A DNA stretch of 64,000 nt, from positions 53,448,526-53,512,525 of the forward strand of contig NC_088717.1 in assembly GCF_963576615.1 (NCBI RefSeq), in the 5' to 3' direction. The stretch comes from Watersipora subatra (lineage: Eukaryota > Bryozoa > Gymnolaemata > Cheilostomatida > Watersiporidae). Of the stretch, positions 1 to 19,209 are shown in pieces. Below the pieces are notes generated by a model. The model worked only from the letters and a program-made list of their open reading frames with translations, was not told the DNA's origin and made no database searches. The first letter of the stretch is position 1; every line of letters begins with the position of its first letter. A program made the position numbers and the translations under genes.

Positions 1-262
1 CTCTACTCACTTTACAACACTCTCTACTTACTTTACGACACCCTCTACTCACTTTACGACACTCTCTACCCACTTTACGACACTCTCTACTCACTTTACG
101 ACACTCTCTACTCAATTTACGACACTCTCTACCCACTTTACGACACTCTCTACTCACTTTACGACACTCTCTACTCGCTCTACGACACTCTCTACTCGCT
201 CTACGACACTCTCTACTCACTTTACGACACTCTCTACTCACTTTACGACACTCTCTACTCAT
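1..262. repeat. 21-bp tandem repeat
   Basis: About 12 head-to-tail copies of a 21-bp unit (consensus CTCTACTCACTTTACGACAC plus T) run from the window edge to about 262, with a few point variants such as CTCGCTCTACGAC. The array probably continues outside the window. It has no coding potential and no spacer-like unique sequence. Confidence 0.95.
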
Positions 263-425
263 CAACTTTTGAGATTTTTTGTGACTCAATCTAATTCTGA
301 GTTATATTAAAACATCTTAGGTTTGACTTTATTCACTTAATTAGGCAGTTTGCTTTAGCAGCAAACTGTTACAGGTGAAGCTATGTAAAGCGGATAAATA
401 CCAATGGATATAATTATACTTACAG

Positions 426-880
426 TTGAACTTACTCAAAAATTTAGCCGATTTTATCAGAAATTGTAGGTAGTTTTCTATCATTTGTGAGTATTTTTTA
501 TGCTTGGAGTGATCTGACTGCCAGGATGTTTCAAGATTAAAATTTAAAAAACTTGATCGGGCTAAAATGCTCAAGAGAAAGATAAGTGCCATATGACCCC
601 AATAGTTGCCAATGTTATTATAGTAAATGTAGGCTAATGCGTTCGAGTTGCAGCATTACGGGTCTCTATTGTGTCGGTCTCTTTGAAACTATAAATGCAA
701 TCATTGCACTTTTGCTTGATCTGAGCATTTTAACTGCGATCATGTTTTGTCAATTTTAATCTTGAAACATCCTGGAAGTCAGACCACCTCAAGAATCATA
801 ACCAGCTGCAAAAGCTAAAAAAATAGTTAGAATTTTTGATAAAATCTACTGAAATTTTGAGCAAGTTCATCTTCCAGCTG
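426..880. mobile_element. GATCTGAC foldback element, copy 1
   Basis: Two inverted arms of about 115 bp face each other. The left arm (from about 430) runs GAACTTACTCAAAA ... GATCTGACTGCCAGGATG ... TTTCAAGATTAAAA, and the right arm (to about 877) is its diverged reverse complement. The roughly 200-bp centre carries no transposase. Related copies lie at 5809-6325 and 18776-19204, and a single arm at 30405-30535. This is a non-autonomous foldback (MITE-like) family; its superfamily is not clear because no clean target duplication was found. Apparent ORFs here are arm sequence. Confidence 0.75.
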
Positions 881-1023
881 AAAAATTAAGTCAGCCCTTT
901 TTACCTTGTTTACTAAAAGCTGGTTATATCTGAAAAGAGCTTATCAAAAGTATACATATGTAGCACTAATTTTTGAATACAATTTATATATTTTATAGTT
1001 GAATCTCATTGTGTCTAGCATAC

Positions 1024-4000
1024 CTTAACATGTGCTGAGCACAGCCGTGTGTTGCAGTCCTCACAATATTGTACGGCTGGTACGTAGGACTCCCCGCTAC
1101 ACAAGTCACATTTGCTTTCAACTCTCTGTCTTTTTTTAAAGACATCCTTTGAATCTACTGCTGGCAGCTTGTCCAACTCATTTTTCAAATTGTGTTCTTC
1201 ACTGTTAGTTATTATAAGACTGAACAGTTCCATGTAGTAAATGTAAGCACGTGATAAATACCAAAGTTGAATAATGCACTGCAGTTTCCATATGCTATTA
1301 TCACTATGCAGTTGCGTGTAGTTCAGTAGTTAGTGTGCTGACTTATGATCAGTAGGTCAGTAGTTCAGTGGTTAGTGTACTGACTTATGATCAGTAGTTC
1401 AGTAGTTTAGTAGTTAGTGTACTGACTTATGATCAGTAGGTCAGTGGTTCAGTAGTTAGTGTGCTGACTTATGATCAGTAGGTCAGTGGTTCAGTAGTTA
1501 GTGTGCTGACTTATGATCAGTTGGTCAGTAGTTTAGTGGTTAGTGTGCTGATTTATTATCAGTAGGTCAGTGGTTCAGTAGTTAGTGTGCTGACTTATGA
1601 TCAGTAGGTCAGTGGTTCAGTAGTTAGTGTGCTGACTTATGATCAGTTGGTCAGTAGTTTAGTGGTTAGTGTGCTGATTTATTATCAGTAGGTCAGTAGT
1701 TCAGTAGTTAGTGTACTGACTTATGATCAGTAGGTCAGTAGTTCAGTAGTTAGTGTGCTGACTTATGCTCAGTAGTTCAGTAGTTTAGTAGTTAGTGTAC
1801 TGATTTATTATCAGTAGGTCAGTAGTTCAGTAGTTAGTGTGCTGACTTATGATCAGTAGGTCAGTAGTTCAGTAGTTAGTGTGCTGACTTATGCTCAGTA
1901 GGTCAGTAGTTTGGTGATTAGTGTGCTGATTTATGATCAGTAGGTCAGTAGTTCAGTAGTTAGTGTACTGACTTATGATCAGTAGGTCAGTAGTTTGGTG
2001 ATTAGTGTGCTGATTTATGATCAGTAGGTCAGTAGTTCAGTAGTTAGTGTGCTGACTTATGATCAGTAGGTCAGTAGTTCAGTAGTTAGTGTGCTGACTT
2101 ATGCTCAGTAGGTCAGTAGTTTGGTGATTAGTGTGCTGATTTATGATCAGTAGGTCAGTAGTTCAGTAGTTAGTGTGCTGACTTATGCTCAGTAGGTCAG
2201 TAGTTTGGTGATTAGTGTGCTGATTTATGATCAGTAGGTCAGTAGTTCAGTAGTTAGTGTACTGACTTATGATCAGTAGGTCAGTAGTTTGGTGATTAGT
2301 GTGCTGATTTATGATCAGTAGGTCAGTAGTTCAGTAGTTAGTGTGCTGACTTATGATCAGTAGGTCAGTAGTTCAGTAGTTAGTGTGCTGACTTATGCTC
2401 AGTAGGTCAGTAGTTTGGTGATTAGTGTGCTGATTTATGATCAGTAGGTCAGTAGTTCAGTAGTTAGTGTGCTGACTTATGATCAGTAGGTCAGTAGTTC
2501 AGTAGTTAGTGTGCTGACTTATGCTCAGTAGGTCAGTAGTTCAGTAGTTAGTGTGCTGACTTATGATCAGTAGGTCAGTAGTTCAGTAGTTAGTGTGCTG
2601 ACTTATGATCAGTAGGTCAGTAGTTCAGTAGTTAATTAGTGGTCTAAATCACAGCAAATCTATTAGTGGTGCTAGGAAGGGCTGCCAACAATAATTCCTA
2701 CTGCGCTTCTAGCTATCACACCAGGATTATTACAAAATGACTGACAGCAGACACCCCAGAAGAAGGGAAAAACTAGTAGAAGCAAAAGTTATCAGTCCGC
2801 AATAAGTGAATTTACAAGGTCACAACTGATGTGGTATTAGGAAACGACTTGTGAATGAAGTTCTCATCTTTATAGCTTAAATAATTTTTTTTTCAATGAT
2901 GCTCAAGAAATACTTTGTTTCTAGAGATGTTCAACTCAATTCACATTTTTAGATTTGAAAAAATATTTCAAAAAATAATAGTCTTGCGGTCCATGTCAGG
3001 ATTTTTTAGTGATCAGTCTATAGGTTTCTGTCATAGTTAAAAAAATATTGATGCTGTAGATTGCTAGAACTGATGAGATTTGAAAACACGTTATACGAAG
3101 AGGGACCGTACAACTGTAAATAAAGTAATGATTAAGTTTACAAAACGAAACAACATTTTTAAGATTGTCTGTTGCACTACTAAAGGAATTAAGCATCAGA
3201 AGTGAATTATTTATTGCAAACCAGACTTATTCATAGACATCTGACTCTGTATCAGTTTCCTTGCATTAATTGGCACGAGAATGAATGCATCTGTGACTCA
3301 ATCAAGTTAGTTTTACTGCTTCTTACAAATTGGTAAAAACATTAATAGCCACCCTGGATATACTTTCTGTGGACAAAATCTAAATAAAGTGTCTTCTTTT
3401 CCTTATCTCGGATTACAACTACAAGCAGATCTAAAATGGAATGAACACATAGACAAAATAACAACTAAGTCTACACAGAAGTTGGCAATGATCAGAAGGG
3501 TGCTAAAATCTGCAGATACTCCTACAAAAAAGATTGCCTATTTTTCTTTAGTAAGGCCAACACTAAAATATGCCTCACAAATCTGGAATCCCTATCAAAA
3601 TAAACATGTCAAATAGCTTGAAAAGTTGCAAAATAAAGCACTACGATTTATTTTTAACATTAAGGGCCAGATAAGTTTTACAAAATTATGAGAAGATACA
3701 AGTGTTGAGCCCTTACTGGAGAGAAGAAGAGAGGGTAGGCATAAACTGTTTGTAAGATGTGCTGCCGAGGGCATAGAACCACCATTCAAATGCGAAAACT
3801 TAAAATACAATACCCGCCAAAAATCAAACACCTATACTCCATATATAAGAACTAATGTATTCTATCAGTCCTTTTGGCCCCGTACACTAAGAGAGTTAAG
3901 ATCCTGATAAGATGAATCCTTAGGACAGAATAAAATAAATGTTTGTAAAAATATATATATGTATATATAAATTAATAAATAGAAAAACACAATATAATTA

Positions 4001-4303
4001 AAAAAAATAAATATTTTGAAACCACTTATTAGTGTGAACACACCGTGTTCCCACGCCCCTTACGCACCTGCTGTGCGGTCTGAGTGGGAAAATATAATAA
4101 TAATAATAATAATAATAATACTGTAACTTATAAAGAACATAAACTTACTTGCATAGCTCACAGGCTATTTTGCTGGGATGCTGAAGGCACGGCAAGCAGG
4201 CTACGTTCAAGCAAGGAAGCCATTTTGGTTGTTGCATGTAAAGTAATTTCTGCTTACAATAAAAACACCTGACATTTTCATTCAACTTTTTCTTGTCAGC
4301 CAT
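1024..4303 (-). CDS. TRIM-like RING/B-box protein, 5' part (2 exons)
   Basis: Exon 1 is 4303-4149: ATG at 4303-4301, then MADKKKLNENVRCFYCK, a WLPCLNVACLPC segment and CELC, ending on a GTAAGT donor in phase 2. This matches the TRIM RING pattern CxxC...LPCLHSFCxxC...CxxC, except that the usual His is Asn (codon AAC). Exon 2 is placed at 1201-1024: an acceptor after CTAACAG gives the matching phase, and it encodes an acidic linker and a B-box-type finger (CDLC ... YCEDCNTRLCSAH), ending on AAG|GTATGC in phase 0. Later exons (B-box 2, coiled coil, C-terminal domain) must lie left of the window. TRIM proteins are usually E3 ubiquitin ligases, but RING-less and altered members exist. The 2.95-kb intron is full of repeats. 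Exon pairing is inferred from phase and domain order; no transcript supports it. Confidence 0.62.
1315..2637. repeat. 42-bp minisatellite with tRNA-5'-half-like unit
   Basis: About 31 copies of a 42-bp unit, each containing TAGTTCAGTAGTTAGTGTG followed by CTGACTTATGATCAGTAGG. The first part fits the 11-nt pol III A-box pattern TRGYNNARNNG. The second folds as a 5-bp anticodon-type stem (GCTGA/TCAGT) with a 7-nt loop CTTATGA. Variant units carrying TTTGGTGATTAG recur at spacings of 84, 126, 84, 84 and 126 bp, so dimers and trimers form a higher-order pattern. No B-box or 3' tRNA half is present. It lies inside intron 1 of the TRIM-like gene. Confidence 0.92.
2640..3335. other. No gene recognised (intron of TRIM-like gene)
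   Basis: AT-rich sequence between the minisatellite and the LINE fragment. Only short meaningless reading frames are present; no splice-supported exon or recognisable repeat was seen. Confidence 0.5.
3338..3907 (+). pseudogene. Dead non-LTR retrotransposon (CR1/Jockey-like) RT 3' fragment
   Basis: The frame encodes the end of a LINE reverse transcriptase: FPYLGLQLQADLKWNEHID, then KLAMIRRVLKSADTPTKK, LVRPTLKYASQIWNPY, LEKLQNKALRFIF, and near the end FYQSFWPRTLRELRS. These match the thumb/C-terminal region of CR1/Jockey-type elements (YLG...LKW..HI, LVRP.LEYA...W.P, LE..Q..A.RF, FFPR....WN). In-frame stops interrupt it (TAG at 3613-3615, TGA near 3688). The 5' part of the RT and the endonuclease are absent, so this is a 5'-truncated dead copy. 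It lies opposite to, and inside, intron 1 of the TRIM-like gene. Confidence 0.85.
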
Positions 4304-4678
4304 CTCTTCTTCGCAAGTTTGTTTGTTAATGTCTCCAATCTTTAGCTTTTATAGCTTAATCCTATTCCAAGCTCTCAAGGATTTTTGTGGGTTTCATATA
4401 TGTAGCTAATTTGGTGCTAAAAGCTTCAAGTTTTAGCTTTAATAAGCAATCAACCTGCTTTTATTTTTTTGACAGAGTTCATTAACGCAAAGTAGACAGG
4501 TATTTTGAGTTGTCCTTTTTGTATCAGTATGAAAGACGACTCATAATTTCTTATGATTTTTCATCGAGTACCACACAACCATCCAATTATTTTAGGAAAT
4601 TGAAACTTTAGTCTGAGATGACTATCAAATTCGAGTAATTGCGCAATACTTACGCATTCCCTAGAAATATTTACTGCG

Positions 4679-4688
4679 TATATAAAAG
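4679..4688 (+). promoter_or_regulatory. Candidate TATA box
   Basis: GCGTATATAAAAGGCC is an excellent TATA element on the plus strand. About 50 bp downstream CAGCAATG is followed at once by a donor-like GTATGT. No coding exon could be joined to it, so it may be an orphan or remnant promoter. Confidence 0.3.
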
Positions 4689-4929
4689 GCCATCTTGGCT
4701 AGTAAATAACAAGGTTGGTTTGTCAGCAATGGTATGTTTTATAGTTATGCCTTATTTCAATGTTTGACAGCCTTAGTCATCAATAGTTCCAATATTTCAG
4801 TTTTACTAAGCTTAACGCTTTTTATTACAGTTTGTACTCATTAGCACACTTATGCTGTCCTCTCATCGTCGCATTTAAAATATGTCAAACCTCTCGTCAT
4901 GTCTTTGCCACTGCTTGTCTGCGTGTGAG

Positions 4930-5240
4930 AGAAGCCGTGGTCCAGGGGTCTAGAGCGCCTGATCTTCAAACAACAGGTCAGAGTTCAATTCCCATTAAGG
5001 TCACTGGTAACAGGAAGGATGTCCAACATTTAATTGCTCTCTGCAGCTGGTCAGTCATTGAGAATCCCTTGTCACTGGACTCAGACGTGTCTACCCAAAA
5101 CCACGGAGTCACTTTTTGTAGAAAAATGCTCTTAAAACACGCACCTGGCCTCTGCTTGCGGAAAGGCATCATACCCAATGACTTTGGATATTATATGATG
5201 TCATATGATATCATACGATATCATACCAGATATCATACTT
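4930..5240 (+). mobile_element. tRNA-derived SINE
   Basis: The head at about 4935-4997 resembles a tRNA: A-box-like GTGGTCCAGGGG, an anticodon-arm-like CCTGATCTTCAAACAACAGG, and a B-box-like GAGTTCAATTCC. A 180-bp unrelated body follows (starting GGTCACTGGTAACAGG), ending near 5190 in a tail of degenerate GATATCATAC repeats (5190-5240). The open frame through this region is incidental. Confidence 0.75.
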
Positions 5241-5244
5241 GATG

Positions 5245-5805
5245 TTCGAGGGATTACTACTATCAAGGCTTGTCTTCTCATTCCTTACGTCGACCAACAT
5301 GCTAGACAAAACAGCTGTACCTGTAGAAATGCAAGCATAGCATGATCACCTAAATCTATAAATGTTGTTAGGCATAATATATGAGTAAATATTTGTATCG
5401 GTATATGAAACAAGTTATAGCTACTGACATCTCAAGGTTTTGTAAGTGTTGTGCCTCTATAAATTATTAAACACAGCTGTCATTTTGGAATGACATAACA
5501 TTAGAATCATAACATTTTGGAATGCTTCCAATGATTCTCTCGAACATTCTAATAGCTATCTTAAAGAAGTGAAGGTGTTGTAAAAAGTGGAATTGAGCAA
5601 AGGAAGAGTGGCTAAAGAAGATATTTAGAAACAAGTTTGAAAAGTTTTTAGGCTCAGAAATTAAAAAGGGTATAAGCAAGTAGAAAAGATTTCATGTTTA
5701 TGTAGTCTAAGTTATAATAGCCCTGTGTCTTCACTACTGTTTGAATTGACATTCTATGTGTGTTCTGTGTCTCTAAAGCTAAATCTCGATATTTTAGTCT
5801 TCAAA
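5245..5805. other. No gene recognised
   Basis: AT-rich unique-looking sequence between the SINE and the foldback element. Reading frames are short and unsupported. Confidence 0.45.
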
Positions 5806-5808
5806 AAT

Positions 5809-6325
5809 GAACTTATACAAATTTTAATTGGTTTTTGTCAAAAATTATTGATACTTTTTACAATTTGTTATTGTTGCTGTTGTTGTTGTTATTGTTGCTG
5901 TTGTTGTTATTGTTGTTATTGTTGTTGTTGTTATTGTTGTTGATGTATCTGAGGTGATCTGACTGTCAGGATGTTTCAAGATTAAAACCGACAAAGCATG
6001 ATTGTGTTAAAAACACTCAGAAGGAAAATATGTGTGAAATGGCATCACTAGTTGCTATCGCTGCTGTAGTAGATATCGGCTATTGGTTTTAAGTTGCAGT
6101 GTTACGCATTTTTATTCTGTCTGTCTCTTTGCAACTATAAACGACATAATTGCACATTCGCTTGCTCTGATTGTTCTGTGATAAAAACTGGAACAAAATT
6201 TATCACGTTTAATCTTAAAACATTCTGGCAGTCAGATCACATCAAACATCAAAAACAATCACAAGTGATAGAAAATACCATGCTTTCTGATAAAATCTGA
6301 TAAGATTTTGTGTAAGTTCATCTTT
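5809..6325. mobile_element. GATCTGAC foldback element, copy 2, with microsatellite in left arm
   Basis: The left arm contains ATGAACTTATACAAATTTTAAT and GATCTGACTGTCAGGATG; the right arm (about 6205-6325) is the inverted counterpart ending TTTGTGTAAGTTCATC. A (TTG/TTA)n tract at 5866-5942 lies inside the left arm and interrupts its pairing, so it expanded after insertion. The poly-Cys/Tyr frame across it is not a gene. Confidence 0.75.
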
Positions 6326-6547
6326 TAGACCTAAAATTCTTTCGCTAATACTCTTTTAGTAAAAAAGTATTTCACAGCAAGTGTTAAGCATGTTTAAAAC
6401 AAATACGCCTACTCGCCTCATTCAAGGTCTTATTGTTTGATAATGTTTTTTTTTAAATGTTTTAAAGTTTTAAACTACTGACTTTGTTAGGTCAAGGTCA
6501 AGGTTTAAATCATTACTCGGTAACTCAAAACCTTTGAATTCTTTTGC

Positions 6548-6668
6548 CTTATAATCGTACTAGTACCCTGCCTAGTACTAGTACCCTGCCTAGTACTAGG
6601 CAGGGTACTAGTACTAGGCAGGGTACTAGTACCCTGCCTAGTACTAGTACCCTGCCAAGTACTAGTAT
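6548..6668. repeat. Inverted/tandem ACTAGTACCCTGCC cluster
   Basis: Eighteen-bp units (CCCTGCCTAGTACTAGTA) occur in both orientations: two forward, two reversed, then two forward again. The ~120-bp block can therefore fold on itself in more than one way. A GT/GC-rich microsatellite (GTGTGTGCGCG type) follows at about 6718-6785. Confidence 0.9.
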
Positions 6669-6808
6669 TAGTATATTATATGCTCTCATTCTTGGCTGGG
6701 TGGCTGGCTGCGTCCGTGCATGTGTGTTCGTGTGTACGCGTGTGTGCGCGCGTGTGTGTGCGTCTGTGCGCGTGTGTGCGTGTGCCAAGCCAACCAAAAA
6801 CAAGAGCA

Positions 6809-6817
6809 TATATAAAG
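6809..6817 (+). promoter_or_regulatory. TATA box, candidate TSP-A promoter
   Basis: TATATAAAG lies 48 bp before the candidate first ATG of TSP-A at 6857. The confirmed paralogs TSP-B and TSP-C have TATA boxes about 65-70 bp before their ATGs, so the layout is similar. Confidence 0.35.
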
Positions 6818-6856
6818 AGCCAGATGAGTCAAGAGAGACAGAGTGCAATCTCTTGC

Positions 6857-15443
<8,587 letters not shown>

Positions 15444-15449
15444 TTGCTT

Positions 15450-18000
15450 TCATAGAACCAACTTATCGGGTTGCCAGCGTAACTATATAACATGTAATAA
15501 CGGGCTACACAGATCACTCAAGTTAAACTAGAAGCTATCTGAATATCAGCTGTGTAAACCAACATTCCGTCATCCAACAATTAGTTATTATATTTCTGTA
15601 GCATTGGTCACTCTGGGTCAAGGCTAAATGATGTAATATTACATACTTTCTAAAGGTTGCATTACAATTCTGTTACAGTTTTAACCTTTCAACCTTTTGA
15701 GCAGCTTATAGTCACTGATGTCTGGCACTTTGTTTATATAGCTACAAATGGATTTTAATTTATAAGTAACTATACATATATTGAAGAGCTAAATATATCT
15801 GATGAGTATTATGGAACAGTGATTTTTAACCATGTTGGATGTACTGAGCCTACCAGTTTTATATTGGCTTTCACTGAGCCTTTCTTTATTAAAAAGTAAA
15901 ACACGATGTTTTTACACATTCAAAACAGGTATATGTTTTACTAAGACACAATATAAACTGTACATTAACATCACTATGTTCTAAGAATAAAGCCAATACA
16001 ATACATGAACACATACCAAATTACATATCTTTTCACGAAAAAATAGGACTTTGAAAATCAGTGTGGCTTATGCTGTAGCCCTTGAGAGACCTCACCAATC
16101 CTTTGAGAATGATTTACAAAGTCCTTAAGGTTTGTTCAAACTTAGAGTACAAACCTTTGTTCTAGGACATAGAAGTAAACATGCCGCTGACGCATGTCTA
16201 AAAATTGCATATGATAAGTATTGCTTTGGAAAAAAGTGGTAAACATGCAGTCTTGTTAATATTTTTTGTATTATTCTGTAAATATTATATTTTAGCAGTA
16301 TTTCACAGCATTATGAAGTGAAAAAAATGTAATGTTCAATTCGGTTAGTTAATTTTACTGCATTTGGTTTTAATATTTCCTCTGCTCAAGTTGTAAAAAC
16401 ATCAAAAGAGAGATGGGAGAGTCAGCTAGACTCGTCCCATAGCCACCAAGCAGACTTGAATAGAACTGAAACTATAAACACTGTGAGGTAACACGATTAG
16501 GTGCTAGTAAGTAGTACAACATTATATTCTATAAGATGTGACAGCTGCTGAATCTATTCTTGCTGTCAAATGAGTGATTAGGAAGGAGAAGGGCTGTCAT
16601 GAACCATTAAACTTACCTGTAGGAAGGAAAATTATTGGCTCTGTTTTATAGCCTGTACTGCTAGTTGGTCGCTACATGGGAGAACAAGTGTTTCACCTTA
16701 CAGCTCTTTGGTTTATAAGGCAGTGTTCCAAGCAAAGAGCGACCATCTTTTCACCTGTTTCAGTCTTAAAGGCTGCAGTTCAGCAGCCAAAAAATCTAAA
16801 ATAGAAATTATATACACGTATGTGTACAATAAAACAAACCAAGCATATCAATATATTTTTATTGTTTGTAACTTGACTAGACTAAAATCATTCAGAAAAG
16901 TTGAATAAAACTGAAGCAAAACATCGTTTGTTGTTTTTCTTAGTTTTTACCGAGGCTGGGCACTTTGAGGTTCAAGTGAAAAAGCTTTTTAAAATTTACA
17001 TTATGCTAAGGTCAAGGGCATTCGAAATCATGTGCAAAAATAAAATAACGACAGAGAAGGTGCCAAAAAACAATGACCTTACACATTACTGAGACACGTG
17101 AGCATTACATTGTCACAAAAACTAGCAGCTTTGTTGACAGTGAAAACCTGATGAAATCTTGCTGGTATCAAAAGAACAGCCTAACACATATGCTTAGTTA
17201 TTTTTTTTACTGCCCATTTACGTAATCAAAGAATTCCATATATGAAGTTTCAAAAACAAAGAGAGAAATGCTGGTTGTTTATAATTAAGTAAAATGATTG
17301 AACTAGGTTTATTATTGAAAAAGAATTAAACTAAAATGTTTGTGTGATTCTTTACTTTTCTTTATAATTCACATGAGCCAACATATGATATATGTTGGCC
17401 TCTAAAGTCAGGCTTTCTTCAGAAGCTAATTTTCTCCCTACAACCTACTATGTAGGTTTTTGGGCTATCTGGTATTCCGACTTTCAAGTAAATATCAATC
17501 TTCCTAACTAAAGGATGACATAGAGTTGTGTACAATGTAACACAAATATTGAGAAGGTTTTATTACAAAATAGAGTACGGTGCATCAGCCGACAAGGTTC
17601 TATGTCTATAGCAAAACAGCTTTATACTGTTTGACGATTGTTTAATATCGGCTAGTGCTGTAAGGCTGGGCTAGATATTAGCGCAATGATAAATCTGCTT
17701 GATCTCTGTTACATCCTGTGTTATACAAAAAGGGGTTTCTTTGTCTTTTGACTAAGGTGCATTACTTAGCGGGTTCCAAGAAAATAGGAGCACATGCAGC
17801 TTTTGCACATGTAAGCACTCGCAGGCTTCCCTTTAGTTTGGCATGAGATTCAGTTTTTTCGTAATACAATTCTTTAGAAGATGCCAACATTTTAGAAGAT
17901 TAAAGCTACTGATGTGATAAGCTAGAATTAATAGCTTTCCTACAAAGCTCTCAGATGTGCGTGAGCTTCACTTCTTTATTGGCTTGACATTTTTTTCTAG
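15450..18000. other. TSP-A 3' flank and intergenic DNA, no further gene
   Basis: After the TSP-A stop come probable 3' UTR (ATTAAA near 15888, AATAAA at 15986) and unremarkable AT-rich DNA. Frames at 16708-17092 lack family features and splice context. No repeat was recognised. Confidence 0.45.
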
Positions 18001-18001
18001 T

Positions 18002-18328
18002 CACAAACAACTGTCTAAAGGTGTCAATCATGTTCCCCTAAACTTCATTGAAAACAACAGTAACAGAATTGACTTATAAAAAATAGTGTTTACTGATCAT
18101 GAAAAAGTTGTCATAGACCTGGCATCTCTCAAACGGCTTGTGAAATTAATTGGTGCCAGAAATTCTCCAACACCATTGGGATGCGCTTTTATTGTCACAC
18201 TATTTCCTCATATGACCATTCAACTAAAATCCCTTGGTGTTACAGAAAAGGAAAATTTGACACAGTTGATGCAATGGCAAAGATGTGCTCATAGGACATC
18301 GTCACGTAGCCACATTTTTTATTTGTGA
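18002..18328 (+). pseudogene. Unrecognised reading frame, interrupted
   Basis: A continuous frame reads KGVNHVPLNFIENNSNRIDL, one TAA (18077-18079), then TDHEKVVIDLASLKRLVKLI, ending near 18328. The composition and near-open length of about 105 codons look more protein-like than the surroundings, but no family was recognised and no splice sites were found. It could be a remnant of a host gene or of a transposon protein, or chance. Confidence 0.2.
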
Positions 18329-18775
18329 TTGTAGCAGGGTTCAAGTATTATGATTGATGCTGATGGATTAATTTTTTTTACCGGTTTATATGACTGTTTA
18401 CAATTTTTGGCAGAGCTATTTTCAGCAGGGAAACATCTACATGTAGTTACATGTATGTATAGCCTTTGCAAATAGTTGCAACGTTGGTGTCTGCTTCTCT
18501 GATGTTTTCAACTGTTTTAGCAAATATTAACATTTCGTCTTATGCTTTAAGCTTTTTTATAACCAACAACACCCATTTTATTTTAAAAACTTAACGTAAT
18601 TGTTGAACTAAATACAGCTGCTACGTTTTTTATTACTCTATGATAGCATATGAACTCTAAACAGCAAGCAATATGGCTTTGAGTCTATTTATTAAGATGG
18701 ATTGTGGCAGTAGAAATGCACCAAACCTATTTTAACTCAGAGTAGGCTTTTCTCGAAGGTGATTTTAATTCTTAA

Positions 18776-19204
18776 AAATGAACTTGCATAAATTTTCAGT
18801 AGATTTTCTTAGAAATTATTTGTATTTTCTTCATCATTGGCAATAGTTTTCGATGTTTGAGTTGATCTGACTACTAAAATGCTTAAAGATTGAAAGTGAC
18901 AAAGTTTTATCATAGTTAAAATGCTCGGAAGAAAACTATGTGCAAACGGACCTCACTAGTTGCTATTGCTGTTTAGTTGATATGAGCTATTACGTTAACT
19001 TTCCATCATAACGTGTCTTTTTTCTGCCGGTCTCTTCACAACTATAACTAATCTAGGCTGTAACTGTGATCAAGTTTTGTTGATTTAAACCTTAAAACAT
19101 CTTAGCAGGCAGATCACCTCAAACATGAAAAATAATCACAATTGATTGAAAAATACTGATACTTTTTAATAAAATCCACTAAAATTTTGTGCAAGTTAAA
19201 CTCT
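18776..19204. mobile_element. GATCTGAC foldback element, copy 3
   Basis: The left arm (ATGAACTTGCATAAATTTTC ... TGATCTGACTACTAAAATG) and the right arm (AAACATCTTAGCAGGCAGAT ... AAAATTTTGTGCAAGTT) are inverted and diverged. The spacer resembles copies 1 and 2. Confidence 0.75.
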
Positions 19205-19209
19205 AATAT

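Noticed and set aside
1315..2637. CRISPR-like array
   Set aside because: The 42-bp units are contiguous with no unique spacers, and the context is eukaryotic.
4729..4740. ATG directly followed by GTATGT as a mini first exon
   Set aside because: Phase 0 cannot join to any recognised downstream exon without a stop.
4930..5000. A functional tRNA gene
   Set aside because: A- and B-box-like motifs are present, but the acceptor stem and T-arm do not pair; a SINE head explains it.
4978..5178. Plus and minus frames across the SINE body
   Set aside because: Repeat-derived, without start or splice support.
5725..5943. Cys/Tyr-rich frame
   Set aside because: Most of it is the (TTG/TTA)n microsatellite inside a foldback element.
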